This document shows, one piece after another, positions 1 through 7,725 of a stretch of 38,272 nt of DNA (position 1 is the first letter of the stretch; each line of letters begins with the position of its first letter). The stretch comes from Bacteroidales bacterium. Its GTDB lineage: Bacteria > Bacteroidota > Bacteroidia > Bacteroidales > UBA932. The position numbers and the translations under genes are program-made. The notes beneath the pieces are model-generated. The model did not search any database. It was given only the letters and a program-made list of their open reading frames with translations, and was not told where the DNA came from. Location of the stretch: assembly GCA_016295455.1 (NCBI GenBank), contig JAEDLE010000014.1, positions 1-38,272 on the forward strand. Reading direction: 5' to 3'.

Positions 1-488
1 TCCTGACCCCTGCAACCATCTGTCTTGCCGTTCCGCTGTACCAGCAGATCAACCTGCTGAAGAAGCATTGGAAAGCGGTGGTGGCGGGCATAGTGTCAGG
101 TGTGGTATCAAGCCTGGTCTGCATACTGCTGCTGGCCCTGCTCTTCAGGTTCGACCACAAGACCTACGTCACCTTCCTTCCCAAATCCATAACTACCGCC
201 ATAGGTATGGGTGTGGCCGATGAACTCGGGGGATATGTCTCCCTTGCCGTGGTGGTGATAATCATCACCGGAGTCATAGGCAATGTCCTGGCTGAAGCGG
301 TTCTCAAGCTTTTCAGGATTGAAGAGCCTATCGCCAAGGGCATAGCCATAGGTTCCAGCTCGCATGCAGTAGGCACGGCCAAAGCCATGGAAATAGGCGC
401 GGTGGAGGGTGCCATGAGCAGCCTGTCGATAGTCGTCTGCGGACTGCTCACCGTCATAGGCGCCTCACTTTTCTCAGGCATAATCTGA
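1..488 (+). CDS. lrgB: LrgB/CidB family membrane protein, 5' end outside window
   Basis: The reading frame is open from the left edge (first full codon at base 3) to the TGA at 486-488, so the gene starts upstream of the window. The edge reads LTPATICLAVPLYQQ, the LrgB-type LTPAT..LAxPLY signature, followed by hydrophobic segments and the conserved GSSSHAVGTAKAMEIG motif near the C-terminus. LrgB proteins are inner-membrane proteins that work with LrgA. They are linked to control of murein hydrolase activity, and plant and bacterial relatives transport glycolate or pyruvate-type organic acids; the substrate here cannot be told. An internal GTG at 78 could be mistaken for the start, but homology continues upstream of it. 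LrgA, if present, would lie outside the window. Ile is read mostly as ATA (12 of 17 codons from 78 onward). Confidence 0.9.
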   Translation, partial: LTPATICLAVPLYQQINLLKKHWKAVVAGIVSGVVSSLVCILLLALLFRFDHKTYVTFLPKSITTAIGMGVADELGGYVSLAVVVIIITGVIGNVLAEAVLKLFRIEEPIAKGIAIGSSSHAVGTAKAMEIGAVEGAMSSLSIVVCGLLTVIGASLFSGII

Positions 489-564
489 GTCTGGAATTCA
501 GGGCTTTCCGCAGTTCTTGCTCCAAATTCCACCCTACAGGCATAGTGTTGAGTCCAAAAATGCT

Positions 565-572
565 TATATTGG
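565..572 (+). promoter_or_regulatory. Weak candidate -7 element (TATATTGG) for the 597 gene
   Basis: The octamer TATATTGG differs by one base from the Bacteroidota -7 consensus TAnnTTTG and lies 24 bases before the ATG at 597. No well-spaced -33 TTTG was found. This is a weak call based only on position and similarity. Confidence 0.3.
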
Positions 573-596
573 GGCATCATATAAGACACATACCCG

Positions 597-3320
597 ATGA
601 AACGCAACTTCCTCACAGCGGCGGCAGTCCTCACGTTGGCATATACCCTCGCTTCCGCCCCGATTTCCCTCGCATCCGTTCCGTCTTCCGGCGTTGAGGG
701 GCAATGTTCCGGACAGTCCTGGACCTTCAGTTATGATTCGCTCGGCATACGCGGGCTCTTTTCCGCATCCGACCCTTATGGGGCGGACCTCGTTTCTGGG
801 GAACTGCTGGGGGATGTGCTCCTGACGTACAAGGTCAGGGACGGATTGTGGCAGACACTGAAAAACAGCGGACGCAAGGCTTCATTCGGCTGTGACAGAG
901 TTATATACACTGATGAAGGCATAGGCGGGGCAATGGAGCTGCGCCAGTCCTTTTCCCTTGAGGGCGAGTGCGTGAGATGGGAGATAAAGGTGGCGAACAA
1001 CAGCCGCTACCCGGTGGAAATCGGTGACCTCGCCGTGTGCATACCTTGGAAAAACGACGGGGGAGAAGACCCTGACGAGATATTCGAACGTTCGTTCATC
1101 AAACACGCATTCGTGAGCGGGGACGCCTCATTCTTCTATTTCACGAGGTACAACGGTGAGGCTCCGTACATTATGCTCCTCCCGGACAAAGGCACTCCGC
1201 TCGAGTATTACGACAATCTCAACCGCGGCCGTTACTATGCCTTCATCCGTTCCTCCAGGACCGGAGGCGGCAACACTGCCGGAACCTGGCGTCAGGCACA
1301 CAGCTCCGACACGCTCGCCCCGGGCGACAGCAGGACCTACGGCTTCACTTTCCTGACCGCCGACAGTTACGCGCAGATGCGCGACATGCTTTATGAATAT
1401 GGCTCCGTGGACACCAAGGTGGTTCCCGGCATGACAGTGCCGAGGGGGACCGAAGCGCTCTTCTCGCTGAGATGCAGGGGCGGCATAGACTCCATCGGGG
1501 CGGAATTCCCGGATGAGACCGTTCTCAGGCATATACGCTCCGAGGGCGACACCCACATATACGCTGTTAATTTTGCGAGGCTGGGCGAGAATATGCTGAC
1601 GGTCAACTTCGACGGCGGACGCAGGACTTATCTCGAATTCTTCAGCTGTCTTCCTGCGAAGGAACTGATGCTCAAGCGTTCAGCCTTTCTGACTGAGCGT
1701 CAGCAGTTCAGGGATACCGGCCGCTGGTACGACGGGCTGTACGGGGAATATGATATGGTCGCAGGCGAACTGCGCGGGCCTGACAATCCCGACTTCTATG
1801 ACGAGAAGTTGACATATTTCCTTGCCAGCGACGACCCCATACTCGGGAAAGCCCCTTTCATAGCTTCGAAGAATGCGGTCTGGCCCGATGCCCGGGAAAT
1901 CGAGTCCCTCGAGTACCATATCTCCCGCTTCGTCTGGGGCGGCCTCCAGCGTACGGGCGACGAGCATCCGTATGAATACGGCGTTTACGGCACTCCGAAC
2001 TGGTACATCAACCGCCATCAGGACCTGCGCCTCACCCAGACGGACTACAAGACGGAGACGATGAGGGTATGGCGCACCTATGACTATCCTCATGTGATCA
2101 TGCTCTGGTGGGAGATGTACAAGATTGCCAGGGACTATCCGTCCCTTTCCCGCCTTGCGACCGCAGATGAGTATCTCGACCGGGCCTACCATACCGCCAG
2201 GGTGTACTTCATCTATCCGGACGCCCTGCTGGGGGACTATTACGAGACCTTCAAATGGGGTGCCTACAACGAACTGGTCATCCCTGAAATAATCGACGAA
2301 CTTCAGGCCGTCGGCCGAACTGCCGAAGCCGACACCCTCAGGAGGAACTGGGAGAAGAAAGTCGACTATTTCCTGCACGGCGACAAGTATCCGTACCGCT
2401 CAGAATATGCCGCCGACCGCACTGCATTCGAATCGACCTATGCCCTTGTCAAATATGCCGACAGGCACGGCATTGACCCTGCTGCCACCGCCGCGTTCAT
2501 GGACAGGCAGAATCTGGCCAATCTGGCCTGCAGGGGAGTGCTGGAGAACCAGTGGTTCCTGCTTGGAAGCGACTTCTTCAACTCTTCCGACTGGAGTCTT
2601 TTGACCTATATGACCAGGATGGGAGGTTCTTCTCTCCTGGACTACGGCATACGCTATGCCGCAGAGCCATATGACTGGATAAGACTGGGTTACAGCAGCT
2701 GTCTCGCCCAGTACGGAATGATGAACGCCGGGGATGAGGAGTCCGGATACGGATTCTGGCAGCCGGGCAGGGAGAAGGACGGAGCGCTCGGCATGTCATA
2801 CATGCCGCTCAAATCCGGCCAGGCTTGGATAGGCACCCTGGAGGCCCGCGGTCCGTGGAGATACTGCGGCGAAGGCGACCTCGGAATGTGTGCCGTCACC
2901 AGAAGCGCCGCTACCATATTCGTAACAGACCCTCTTTTCGGACCTTTTGTCTACGGTGGGTCGCTTGAGACTGGTGACGATTATGGTATTATTCCTGAAA
3001 ATGAGACACTTACAAGATTCTTTGCCGTGACGGACAAAGTCCGCTTCGGGCTTGAAGTCCGCGGAGGGCATTTTGCCGAAGGCGTGGAGATGGCGCTGGA
3101 CAAAGGGATGAAGCGTCTGGATTTCGTGACGGAAGCGACCGTGCTGCCTGACGGCAGTCCCGCTGAAATTCCGACGGAACTGCTGGTGGAGAAAATCGCA
3201 GGCCTTTCCGGTACTCCCGCCCTTTATGTCGACGGACGCAGGGTCAGGCCCGTCAGGGATCCCGACGGCAGGCTGCGCTTCCCGCTTCCGGCAGGACATC
3301 CTGTCAGCCTGAGGTTCTAG
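597..3320 (+). CDS. Large secreted protein of unknown function, resembling DUF5695 / glycosidase-like proteins
   Basis: This 907-aa protein begins with a Sec signal peptide (MKRNF followed by an Ala/Leu-rich core, cleavage likely near residue 26). Residues about 30-350 look like a beta-sandwich with many short polar strands. From about 360 to 780 there are repeated Trp/Tyr-rich helices, for example RVWRTYDYPHVIMLWWEMYK, which fits an (alpha/alpha) toroid as seen in many polysaccharide-active enzymes. The C-terminal 120 residues look like another beta domain. Size, architecture and phylum fit the uncharacterised DUF5695 group, but that assignment is from memory and uncertain. I cannot name catalytic residues. 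The gene stands alone downstream of lrgB, and its TAG stop shares the sequence CTAG with the convergent CYTH gene. A role in glycan breakdown outside the cytoplasm is an inference. Confidence 0.75.
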   Translation: MKRNFLTAAAVLTLAYTLASAPISLASVPSSGVEGQCSGQSWTFSYDSLGIRGLFSASDPYGADLVSGELLGDVLLTYKVRDGLWQTLKNSGRKASFGCDRVIYTDEGIGGAMELRQSFSLEGECVRWEIKVANNSRYPVEIGDLAVCIPWKNDGGEDPDEIFERSFIKHAFVSGDASFFYFTRYNGEAPYIMLLPDKGTPLEYYDNLNRGRYYAFIRSSRTGGGNTAGTWRQAHSSDTLAPGDSRTYGFTFLTADSYAQMRDMLYEYGSVDTKVVPGMTVPRGTEALFSLRCRGGIDSIGAEFPDETVLRHIRSEGDTHIYAVNFARLGENMLTVNFDGGRRTYLEFFSCLPAKELMLKRSAFLTERQQFRDTGRWYDGLYGEYDMVAGELRGPDNPDFYDEKLTYFLASDDPILGKAPFIASKNAVWPDAREIESLEYHISRFVWGGLQRTGDEHPYEYGVYGTPNWYINRHQDLRLTQTDYKTETMRVWRTYDYPHVIMLWWEMYKIARDYPSLSRLATADEYLDRAYHTARVYFIYPDALLGDYYETFKWGAYNELVIPEIIDELQAVGRTAEADTLRRNWEKKVDYFLHGDKYPYRSEYAADRTAFESTYALVKYADRHGIDPAATAAFMDRQNLANLACRGVLENQWFLLGSDFFNSSDWSLLTYMTRMGGSSLLDYGIRYAAEPYDWIRLGYSSCLAQYGMMNAGDEESGYGFWQPGREKDGALGMSYMPLKSGQAWIGTLEARGPWRYCGEGDLGMCAVTRSAATIFVTDPLFGPFVYGGSLETGDDYGIIPENETLTRFFAVTDKVRFGLEVRGGHFAEGVEMALDKGMKRLDFVTEATVLPDGSPAEIPTELLVEKIAGLSGTPALYVDGRRVRPVRDPDGRLRFPLPAGHPVSLRF

Positions 3321-3790
3321 TCCTTCCAGTTGCAGTAGGGGTTCGCCGAGAGCGCTGAATTGAAATATCTCGGATCGCCGGTCACTTCTTCTCCGAGCCA
3401 GGACGGCCTCTCGAAAGCCTCGTTCTCGTCCCCGAGCTCCACTTCCGCCACCGTAAGTCCTTCATTGTCACCGTGGAACTCATCCACTTCAAACAGATGG
3501 GAACCCACGGGGACAAGATGTCTGGTCTTGTCGATTATGCCGCTCATGCACAGACCAAGCAGTTGCTCCGCATCCTCCACGCTGATCTCCTTCTCCCACT
3601 CGAAACGGCCTAGATGGCCCTCTTTCGGCCGCCCCTTCACCGTCAGGAAACCCTTGTCTCCCATTATCCTGACCCTAACCGTCCTCACCCTGTCCGAGCA
3701 GAGATAACCCTGCACCGTCCGCAGAGACCCGGTCACATACGGCCTGAAGTCGCCGCACACCAGAAATTTTCTTTCAGTCTCAGTTGCCAT
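3317..3790 (-). CDS. CYTH domain protein (triphosphate tunnel metalloenzyme)
   Basis: The 157-aa product starts MATETERKFLV, which carries the ExExK motif (E4, E6, K8) that defines the CYTH/triphosphate tunnel fold. Further charged strand motifs expected of the tunnel follow: RTVRVRI, FLTVKG, FEWEKE, DKTRH, FEVDEF and VAEVEL. The length is that of the short single-domain bacterial CYTH proteins, which hydrolyse inorganic triphosphate or similar triphosphates in the cytoplasm with a divalent metal. Adenylate cyclase class IV and thiamine triphosphatase share the fold, so the substrate is open. The start at 3790 was preferred over an upstream in-frame codon at 3817 because the ExExK motif is always near the N-terminus. 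Its last four bases overlap the end of the convergent gene. A structured repeat lies 28 bases upstream and may contain its promoter. Confidence 0.88.
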   Translation of the reverse strand: MATETERKFLVCGDFRPYVTGSLRTVQGYLCSDRVRTVRVRIMGDKGFLTVKGRPKEGHLGRFEWEKEISVEDAEQLLGLCMSGIIDKTRHLVPVGSHLFEVDEFHGDNEGLTVAEVELGDENEAFERPSWLGEEVTGDPRYFNSALSANPYCNWKD

Positions 3791-3817
3791 GCTCCAAAGT
3801 TGCGAAATGCTGCGCAA

Positions 3818-3853
3818 AGTTGCAAATTCATAGGTGGACTATAATTTACAACT
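3818..3853. repeat. Palindromic repeat, copy B (arms with GTGGA loop)
   Basis: The left arm AGTTGCAAATTCATAG (3818-3833) and right arm CTATAATTTACAACT (3839-3853) pair with one mismatch and one bulged base around the loop GTGGA. The copy at 10634-10670, read on the opposite strand, has the same outer AGTTG/CAACT, the same inner TAG/CTA and the same loop, while the middle of the stem differs on both arms. A 9-nt direct repeat, CAAAGTTGC, sits at 3795-3803 and 3815-3823. On the minus strand the element contains TTGT, a 17-base gap and TGAATTTG, a passable promoter for the CYTH gene. Confidence 0.7.
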
Positions 3854-3969
3854 TTTGGCCCGTTCCGCCGGGGTTACCCCTTTTCCAGGCCTTTCTGGCG
3901 GGGGTGCAGTTTTTTTTATAACGTTTGTTTTGGAAAAAACGGGTCCAGCTATGTAAACTTAAAAATCAT

Positions 3970-3977
3970 TATCTTTG
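3970..3977 (+). promoter_or_regulatory. Promoter -7 element TATCTTTG for rfbD-rfbC
   Basis: TATCTTTG matches the Bacteroidota -7 consensus TAnnTTTG exactly. No TTTG at the usual -33 spacing is visible. The predicted transcription start falls at or next to the first ATG at 3983, which makes the second in-frame ATG at 3998 a strong rival as the translation start. Confidence 0.65.
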
Positions 3978-3982
3978 CAGTC

Positions 3983-4921
3983 ATGACGGGAAATGAGATG
4001 AAAAGGAGAGTTTTGGTTACCGGGGCGAACGGCCAGCTGGGCAGGGAGATGCGCCAGGTTGCGACCGGCGCTGCGGATGAGTTCATTTTTGCGGATGTCG
4101 TGACTCCCGAGGGGTTTGAGACAGAGCTGCTGGACATTACGGATGCCGCGGCGGTGGAGGCCTTTATCGCTGAGCGTCAGGTGGATGTGATTGTGAACTG
4201 CGCAGCCTACACCAATGTCGATGCGGCGGAGAACGATGCCGCTGCAGCCGGGCGTCTCAACTCTGAAGCCCCCGGCATACTCGCCGGAGCCCTCGCGCCT
4301 CGAGGCGGCCTGCTCATCCACATATCCACCGACTACGTCTTCGGCGGCGACTCTCCGTTGCCATACACCGAAGACATGCCTTGCGCCCCGACCAGTGTAT
4401 ATGGCGACACGAAACTCCGCGGTGAGATGGCTGTCAGGGCCTCGGGCTGCGACCATGTAATCATCAGAACCGCATGGCTGTATTCCGAATATGGCAGGAA
4501 TTTCTGCAGGACCATGCTGAACCTGACCTCATCCAAGCCGCAGGTTAGGGTGGTGTTCGACCAGACAGGCACCCCGACCTATGCCCTGGACCTGGCTGAA
4601 GCCATAATGGCGGTGCTGGAGGACAGCAGAAGGAGCGGGAGGCCGTATCCGCACAGCGGGACCTATCATTTCAGCGACGAAGGCGTGTGCTCGTGGTTCG
4701 ATTTCGCGAGGAAGTGCGCTATGCTGGGAGGCAACTCGGATCGCTGCACAGTACTGCCCTGCCACAGTTCAGAATATCCGTCACCAGTCAGGAGACCGGC
4801 CTATTCGGTACTGGACAAAACATTGATAAAGAAGACTTTCGGCTTGAATGTCCCACATTGGGAAGCCTCGCTCGAAAAGTGTATAAGCAATATGCTCAAG
4901 AATGAAACTGACAAGAACTGA
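3983..4921 (+). CDS. rfbD: dTDP-4-dehydrorhamnose reductase
   Basis: This enzyme reduces dTDP-4-dehydro-L-rhamnose to dTDP-L-rhamnose with NAD(P)H, the last step of dTDP-rhamnose synthesis in the cytoplasm. The 312-aa protein shows the Rossmann motif GANGQLG at residues 14-20, the RmlD-type STDYVF at 115-120 and the short-chain dehydrogenase YxxxK pair as YGDTK (Tyr140, Lys144). Its C-terminus fits the RmlD substrate domain (GTYHFSDEG, RRPAYSVLD). It overlaps rfbC by 20 bases, so the two are co-transcribed and probably translationally coupled. The glucose-1-phosphate thymidylyltransferase and dTDP-glucose dehydratase genes that complete the pathway are not in the window. The start could be 3983 or 3998, because the promoter -7 element ends only five bases before 3983. 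Confidence 0.95.
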   Translation: MTGNEMKRRVLVTGANGQLGREMRQVATGAADEFIFADVVTPEGFETELLDITDAAAVEAFIAERQVDVIVNCAAYTNVDAAENDAAAAGRLNSEAPGILAGALAPRGGLLIHISTDYVFGGDSPLPYTEDMPCAPTSVYGDTKLRGEMAVRASGCDHVIIRTAWLYSEYGRNFCRTMLNLTSSKPQVRVVFDQTGTPTYALDLAEAIMAVLEDSRRSGRPYPHSGTYHFSDEGVCSWFDFARKCAMLGGNSDRCTVLPCHSSEYPSPVRRPAYSVLDKTLIKKTFGLNVPHWEASLEKCISNMLKNETDKN

Positions 4922-5474
4922 GATAGACGGCCTGCTGCTGATCGAACCTGACATATTCAGGGACGGGAGGGGATACTTCTGCGAAACCTACTCCTCAAGG
5001 CGCTATGAGGAAGCGCTGCCCGGAGTCCTTTTCGTGCAGGACAATGAATCCCTCTCAAGCTACGGTGTGATCCGGGGACTCCATTTCCAGAAACCGCCGT
5101 ATGCACAGGCGAAACTTGTCAGATGCGTCAAGGGCAGGGTTCTCGATGTGGCTGTGGACATAAGGAAGGGATCGCCCACCTACGGCCGCCATTTTGCTGT
5201 CGAACTCAGCGACGAAAACCATCTCCAGCTCTTCATCCCCAAGGGTTTCGCCCACGGATTCTCGGTCCTCAGCGAGACCGCCCTCTTCCAGTACAAGTGC
5301 GACGGCCATTATGCCCCTCAGGCGGAAGGCGGCATACTTCTGAACGACCCTTCACTCGGGATAGACTGGAAAGTCGCTCCGGAAGATGCCATACTCTCGC
5401 CCAAGGACCTGAAACATCCTCTTTTCAGAGATTTCGACTCCCCGTTCAGTCTTTGTACAGACCCTCTCGGCTGA
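4902..5474 (+). CDS. rfbC: dTDP-4-dehydrorhamnose 3,5-epimerase
   Basis: The 190-aa product is a cupin-fold epimerase that converts dTDP-4-dehydro-6-deoxy-D-glucose to the L-rhamnose form. The diagnostic segment GVIRGLHFQ carries the expected catalytic base His61, followed by a Lys at 71 in YAQAKLVRC. FIPKGFAHGF and Tyr131 in FQYKCD are also at family positions. The length is normal for RmlC. The start lies inside the end of rfbD. Placing the epimerase after the reductase, with no rfbA or rfbB next to it, suggests a split pathway. The last 29 bases overlap the end of the convergent M28 peptidase gene. Confidence 0.95.
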   Translation: MKLTRTEIDGLLLIEPDIFRDGRGYFCETYSSRRYEEALPGVLFVQDNESLSSYGVIRGLHFQKPPYAQAKLVRCVKGRVLDVAVDIRKGSPTYGRHFAVELSDENHLQLFIPKGFAHGFSVLSETALFQYKCDGHYAPQAEGGILLNDPSLGIDWKVAPEDAILSPKDLKHPLFRDFDSPFSLCTDPLG

Positions 5475-6954
5475 GCAGGTGGTCGAGATTTCCCAGACCG
5501 TACATCACTATTGCCGTAACCAGGGCCGACTGCTCCTGGCAAGGCGCTATGCTCTTCTCGTAATTGTCCCTCTCAGTGTGCCATATCTCACCGTAGCTGA
5601 AGTCGTTGCCCTCAGGGTCGCTGAGCCTGAAACTGACCGTAGGCACGCCCTCCATCGCGAAATACGCATGGTCCGAACCGCCTGCGCTGCGCGGCCTCTC
5701 CCCGGGCTCTCCCTCTCTCTTTGAAACCGTGAAGGGATATGCCGACGCGCCCTCCAGAGGAGCCGCCGCCTTCACGAAGTCATCGTACATCGCCTCAGGC
5801 ACGGTCACTCCGGTCGCCGCGAAAGGCGTGTAGTCCCTGTTGAAGTAATTGGAAATCTTCTCCAGGGGCACGGTCCTGTTCTCCACGAAGAACTTGCTGC
5901 CCAGAAGTCCGAACTCCTCGCCCGCCCACAGGCAGAACATGAGGCTGCGCTTAGGCTTCGCTCCCGAGCTTGCGATGATTCTTGCCGCCTCCATCACTGG
6001 AGCCACTCCGCTTCCGCAGTCCACCGCTCCCGAAGCCACGTCGAACGAATCCAGATGACCGCCCGCGATGACATATTCATCCGGATACTTGCTGCCCTTG
6101 ATTACGGCTATGACATTGTGATACTTTACCGGACCCGGCCTGAAATGGTTGCGTATGTCGAATTCCAGCTGGAAATACTCCCTCCTGTCCACCATGGATG
6201 CTATCTCGTCATACTGCCTGGAGTCGAGCTTTATGTCCGGAACCGGGGCAAGGTGGTCGAAATCCATATTGTAGAGGTTCTTCCTGTCATAGAGGGCGCG
6301 GATGGGCACGTCAGAGGACTGGATGATGCCCAGTATTCCCGCCTCGACCATCTCGCGGTAGAACAGTGCCGGAACCTGTTTCCTGTCATCCGGATGCTCC
6401 CTGTTCCACTTTCTCGCCTCAAGCCTGACGCTGTCGCCCTGCCTGCTCCAGTCGATCGGCCATCCGTCGTTCCTGCCGCCTATCAGTACCCAGGCGCCTT
6501 TCAGCCTGCCCTTCATCGCCTCGAACTGAGCCTCGCTCTGGGGTTCCCTCACAACGTGACCGCGCTGCACACCCTTGGTACCCACGGTATATGACGGTGT
6601 GGTGAAATGGAGGCTCTCCCCGCTGCCTCCCAGCATCCTGCCGGACCAGGGACCGCGGTTGAAGCCCACGGGCAGTTCCCCCACTTCCTGCACCTGCACC
6701 TCCAGGCCCCATTCCCTGAACTGCTCCGCGCACCAGGCGACCGCGTCGTCATATGCATCCGAGCCTATCGGGCGTCCTCCTATCCTGTTCGCGAGCACGT
6801 CCAGGTGCTCCATGGCCCTGTTGTCTGAGGTTCCGGTTTCAATCATCCTGGAGACAGCCCTGTCATTCTGGGCCGGACAAGCCGGCGACGTTGCCATATT
6901 CAGGGAAAATACAGCCGTGAAGACGGCGAGAGTAAGAAAAGCCCGTGTTTCCAT
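5446..6954 (-). CDS. Secreted M28 family zinc aminopeptidase/carboxypeptidase Q-like
   Basis: The 502-aa product has a signal peptide (METRAFLTLAVFTAVFSL) and a PA-like insertion between the N-terminal part and the catalytic domain. The M28 metal site is visible: GGHLDSFD (His300, Asp302), AVDCGSG with Asp312, WAGEEFGLLGS with Glu346-Glu347, and SDHAYF with the late His. M28 enzymes are two-zinc exopeptidases; this layout matches the carboxypeptidase Q/PGCP-like secreted group that cleaves dipeptides or N-terminal residues in the periplasm. The ATG at 6954 was preferred to a TTG nine bases upstream. The 3' end overlaps rfbC by 29 bases on the opposite strand. It is divergent from the TetR gene, with a 16-bp dyad in the spacer. 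The exact peptide substrate is unknown. Confidence 0.92.
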   Translation of the reverse strand: METRAFLTLAVFTAVFSLNMATSPACPAQNDRAVSRMIETGTSDNRAMEHLDVLANRIGGRPIGSDAYDDAVAWCAEQFREWGLEVQVQEVGELPVGFNRGPWSGRMLGGSGESLHFTTPSYTVGTKGVQRGHVVREPQSEAQFEAMKGRLKGAWVLIGGRNDGWPIDWSRQGDSVRLEARKWNREHPDDRKQVPALFYREMVEAGILGIIQSSDVPIRALYDRKNLYNMDFDHLAPVPDIKLDSRQYDEIASMVDRREYFQLEFDIRNHFRPGPVKYHNVIAVIKGSKYPDEYVIAGGHLDSFDVASGAVDCGSGVAPVMEAARIIASSGAKPKRSLMFCLWAGEEFGLLGSKFFVENRTVPLEKISNYFNRDYTPFAATGVTVPEAMYDDFVKAAAPLEGASAYPFTVSKREGEPGERPRSAGGSDHAYFAMEGVPTVSFRLSDPEGNDFSYGEIWHTERDNYEKSIAPCQEQSALVTAIVMYGLGNLDHLLSREGLYKD

Positions 6955-6982
6955 AATAAGCAATTTGTTCTCTGGTTCTGAG

Positions 6983-6998
6983 TTCCGCGTATGCGGAA
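6983..6998. promoter_or_regulatory. Perfect dyad TTCCGC-N4-GCGGAA between M28 and TetR genes
   Basis: TTCCGC GTAT GCGGAA is a perfect inverted repeat in the leader of the M28 gene. Another copy of the half-site GCGGAA is at 7072-7077, just before the TetR -7 element. The position between a TetR gene and its divergent neighbour fits an operator. It could equally be a leader hairpin. Confidence 0.4.
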
Positions 6999-7083
6999 TC
7001 CTTCAATTATACGCTTTATTTGTGAGAAAGCCTCACATTTTTTCAAAAAAACGAAGGACGGGCGCATATTCGCGGAATTTGTT

Positions 7084-7091
7084 TATATTTG
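7084..7091 (+). promoter_or_regulatory. Promoter -7 element TATATTTG for the TetR-CDF unit
   Basis: TATATTTG is an exact match to TAnnTTTG, followed by GCA as at other promoters in the window, and lies 30 bases before the ATG at 7122. A -33 TTTG was not found at the usual spacing. A small hairpin, TGTGAG-N5-CTCACA followed by six T (7021-7043), lies just upstream. Confidence 0.65.
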
Positions 7092-7121
7092 CAGGCGTTT
7101 GATACGTAACATCTGTTTTTT

Positions 7122-7706
7122 ATGCCAAGGACACCGCTTCATACCAGGGAGGAGATGGTGAAGATCTCACTCCAGATAGTGCGCCGCCAGGGAGCCGACG
7201 CTTTGACAGCCCGAAATATAGGAAAGGCCATGGGATGTTCCTCAAGCCCGATTTTTACCCTTTTCGAGAATATGGACGATCTTCTGCGGAGTGTCAGGAA
7301 GGCTGCGAGGGCGATGTTCGTCGACTATGTCCGCGACGTTACGGACTACAGTCCGGCATTCAAGGAATATGGTCTCAGGCTGATACGTTTCGCCGTGCGT
7401 GAGAGGAACCTCTTCGACTTCATATTCCTCAACGACGACGGCCTGAACCGGTATTCCGATCCGATAGTGACGGAATGTCTCGAACTTATGGCCAAGGAAC
7501 AGGATCTGAGCTCCGAACAGGCCGGTTTAGTTCTGGAACATATGTGGCCATATGCCTGCGGAGTGGCAGTGCTGAGTTCCAGGAATCCGGACATGTTTAC
7601 CGAAGAAGCGGTGAACGGGATGCTTTCCTTCCAGTTCGCCGCCATACTCACACTGATGCGTTCCGGCAAGACTCCGGTAAATCCCATACCGAGCGTGACC
7701 AGGTAA
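7122..7706 (+). CDS. TetR/AcrR family transcriptional regulator
   Basis: The 194-aa protein has the TetR DNA-binding helix-turn-helix at about residues 22-55 (TARNIGKAMGCSSSPIFTLFENMDDLL), with the usual Phe/Tyr and Leu positions after the recognition helix. The rest is the all-helical ligand and dimer domain, which is poorly conserved and gives no ligand. It lies 19 bases upstream of the CDF metal exporter on the same strand, so the likely job is control of that exporter and of itself. The gap to the next gene has no terminator. The start at 7122 lies 30 bases after an exact -7 element. The dyads at 6983-6998 and near 7072 are candidate operators. Confidence 0.9.
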   Translation: MPRTPLHTREEMVKISLQIVRRQGADALTARNIGKAMGCSSSPIFTLFENMDDLLRSVRKAARAMFVDYVRDVTDYSPAFKEYGLRLIRFAVRERNLFDFIFLNDDGLNRYSDPIVTECLELMAKEQDLSSEQAGLVLEHMWPYACGVAVLSSRNPDMFTEEAVNGMLSFQFAAILTLMRSGKTPVNPIPSVTR

Positions 7707-7725
7707 TCCATCCGCTTTCCGGACC

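Noticed and set aside
7021..7043. Terminator-like hairpin TGTGAG-N5-CTCACA with T run
   Set aside because: No plus-strand gene lies upstream to be terminated, and the six-base stem is short, so it is mentioned only with the promoter.
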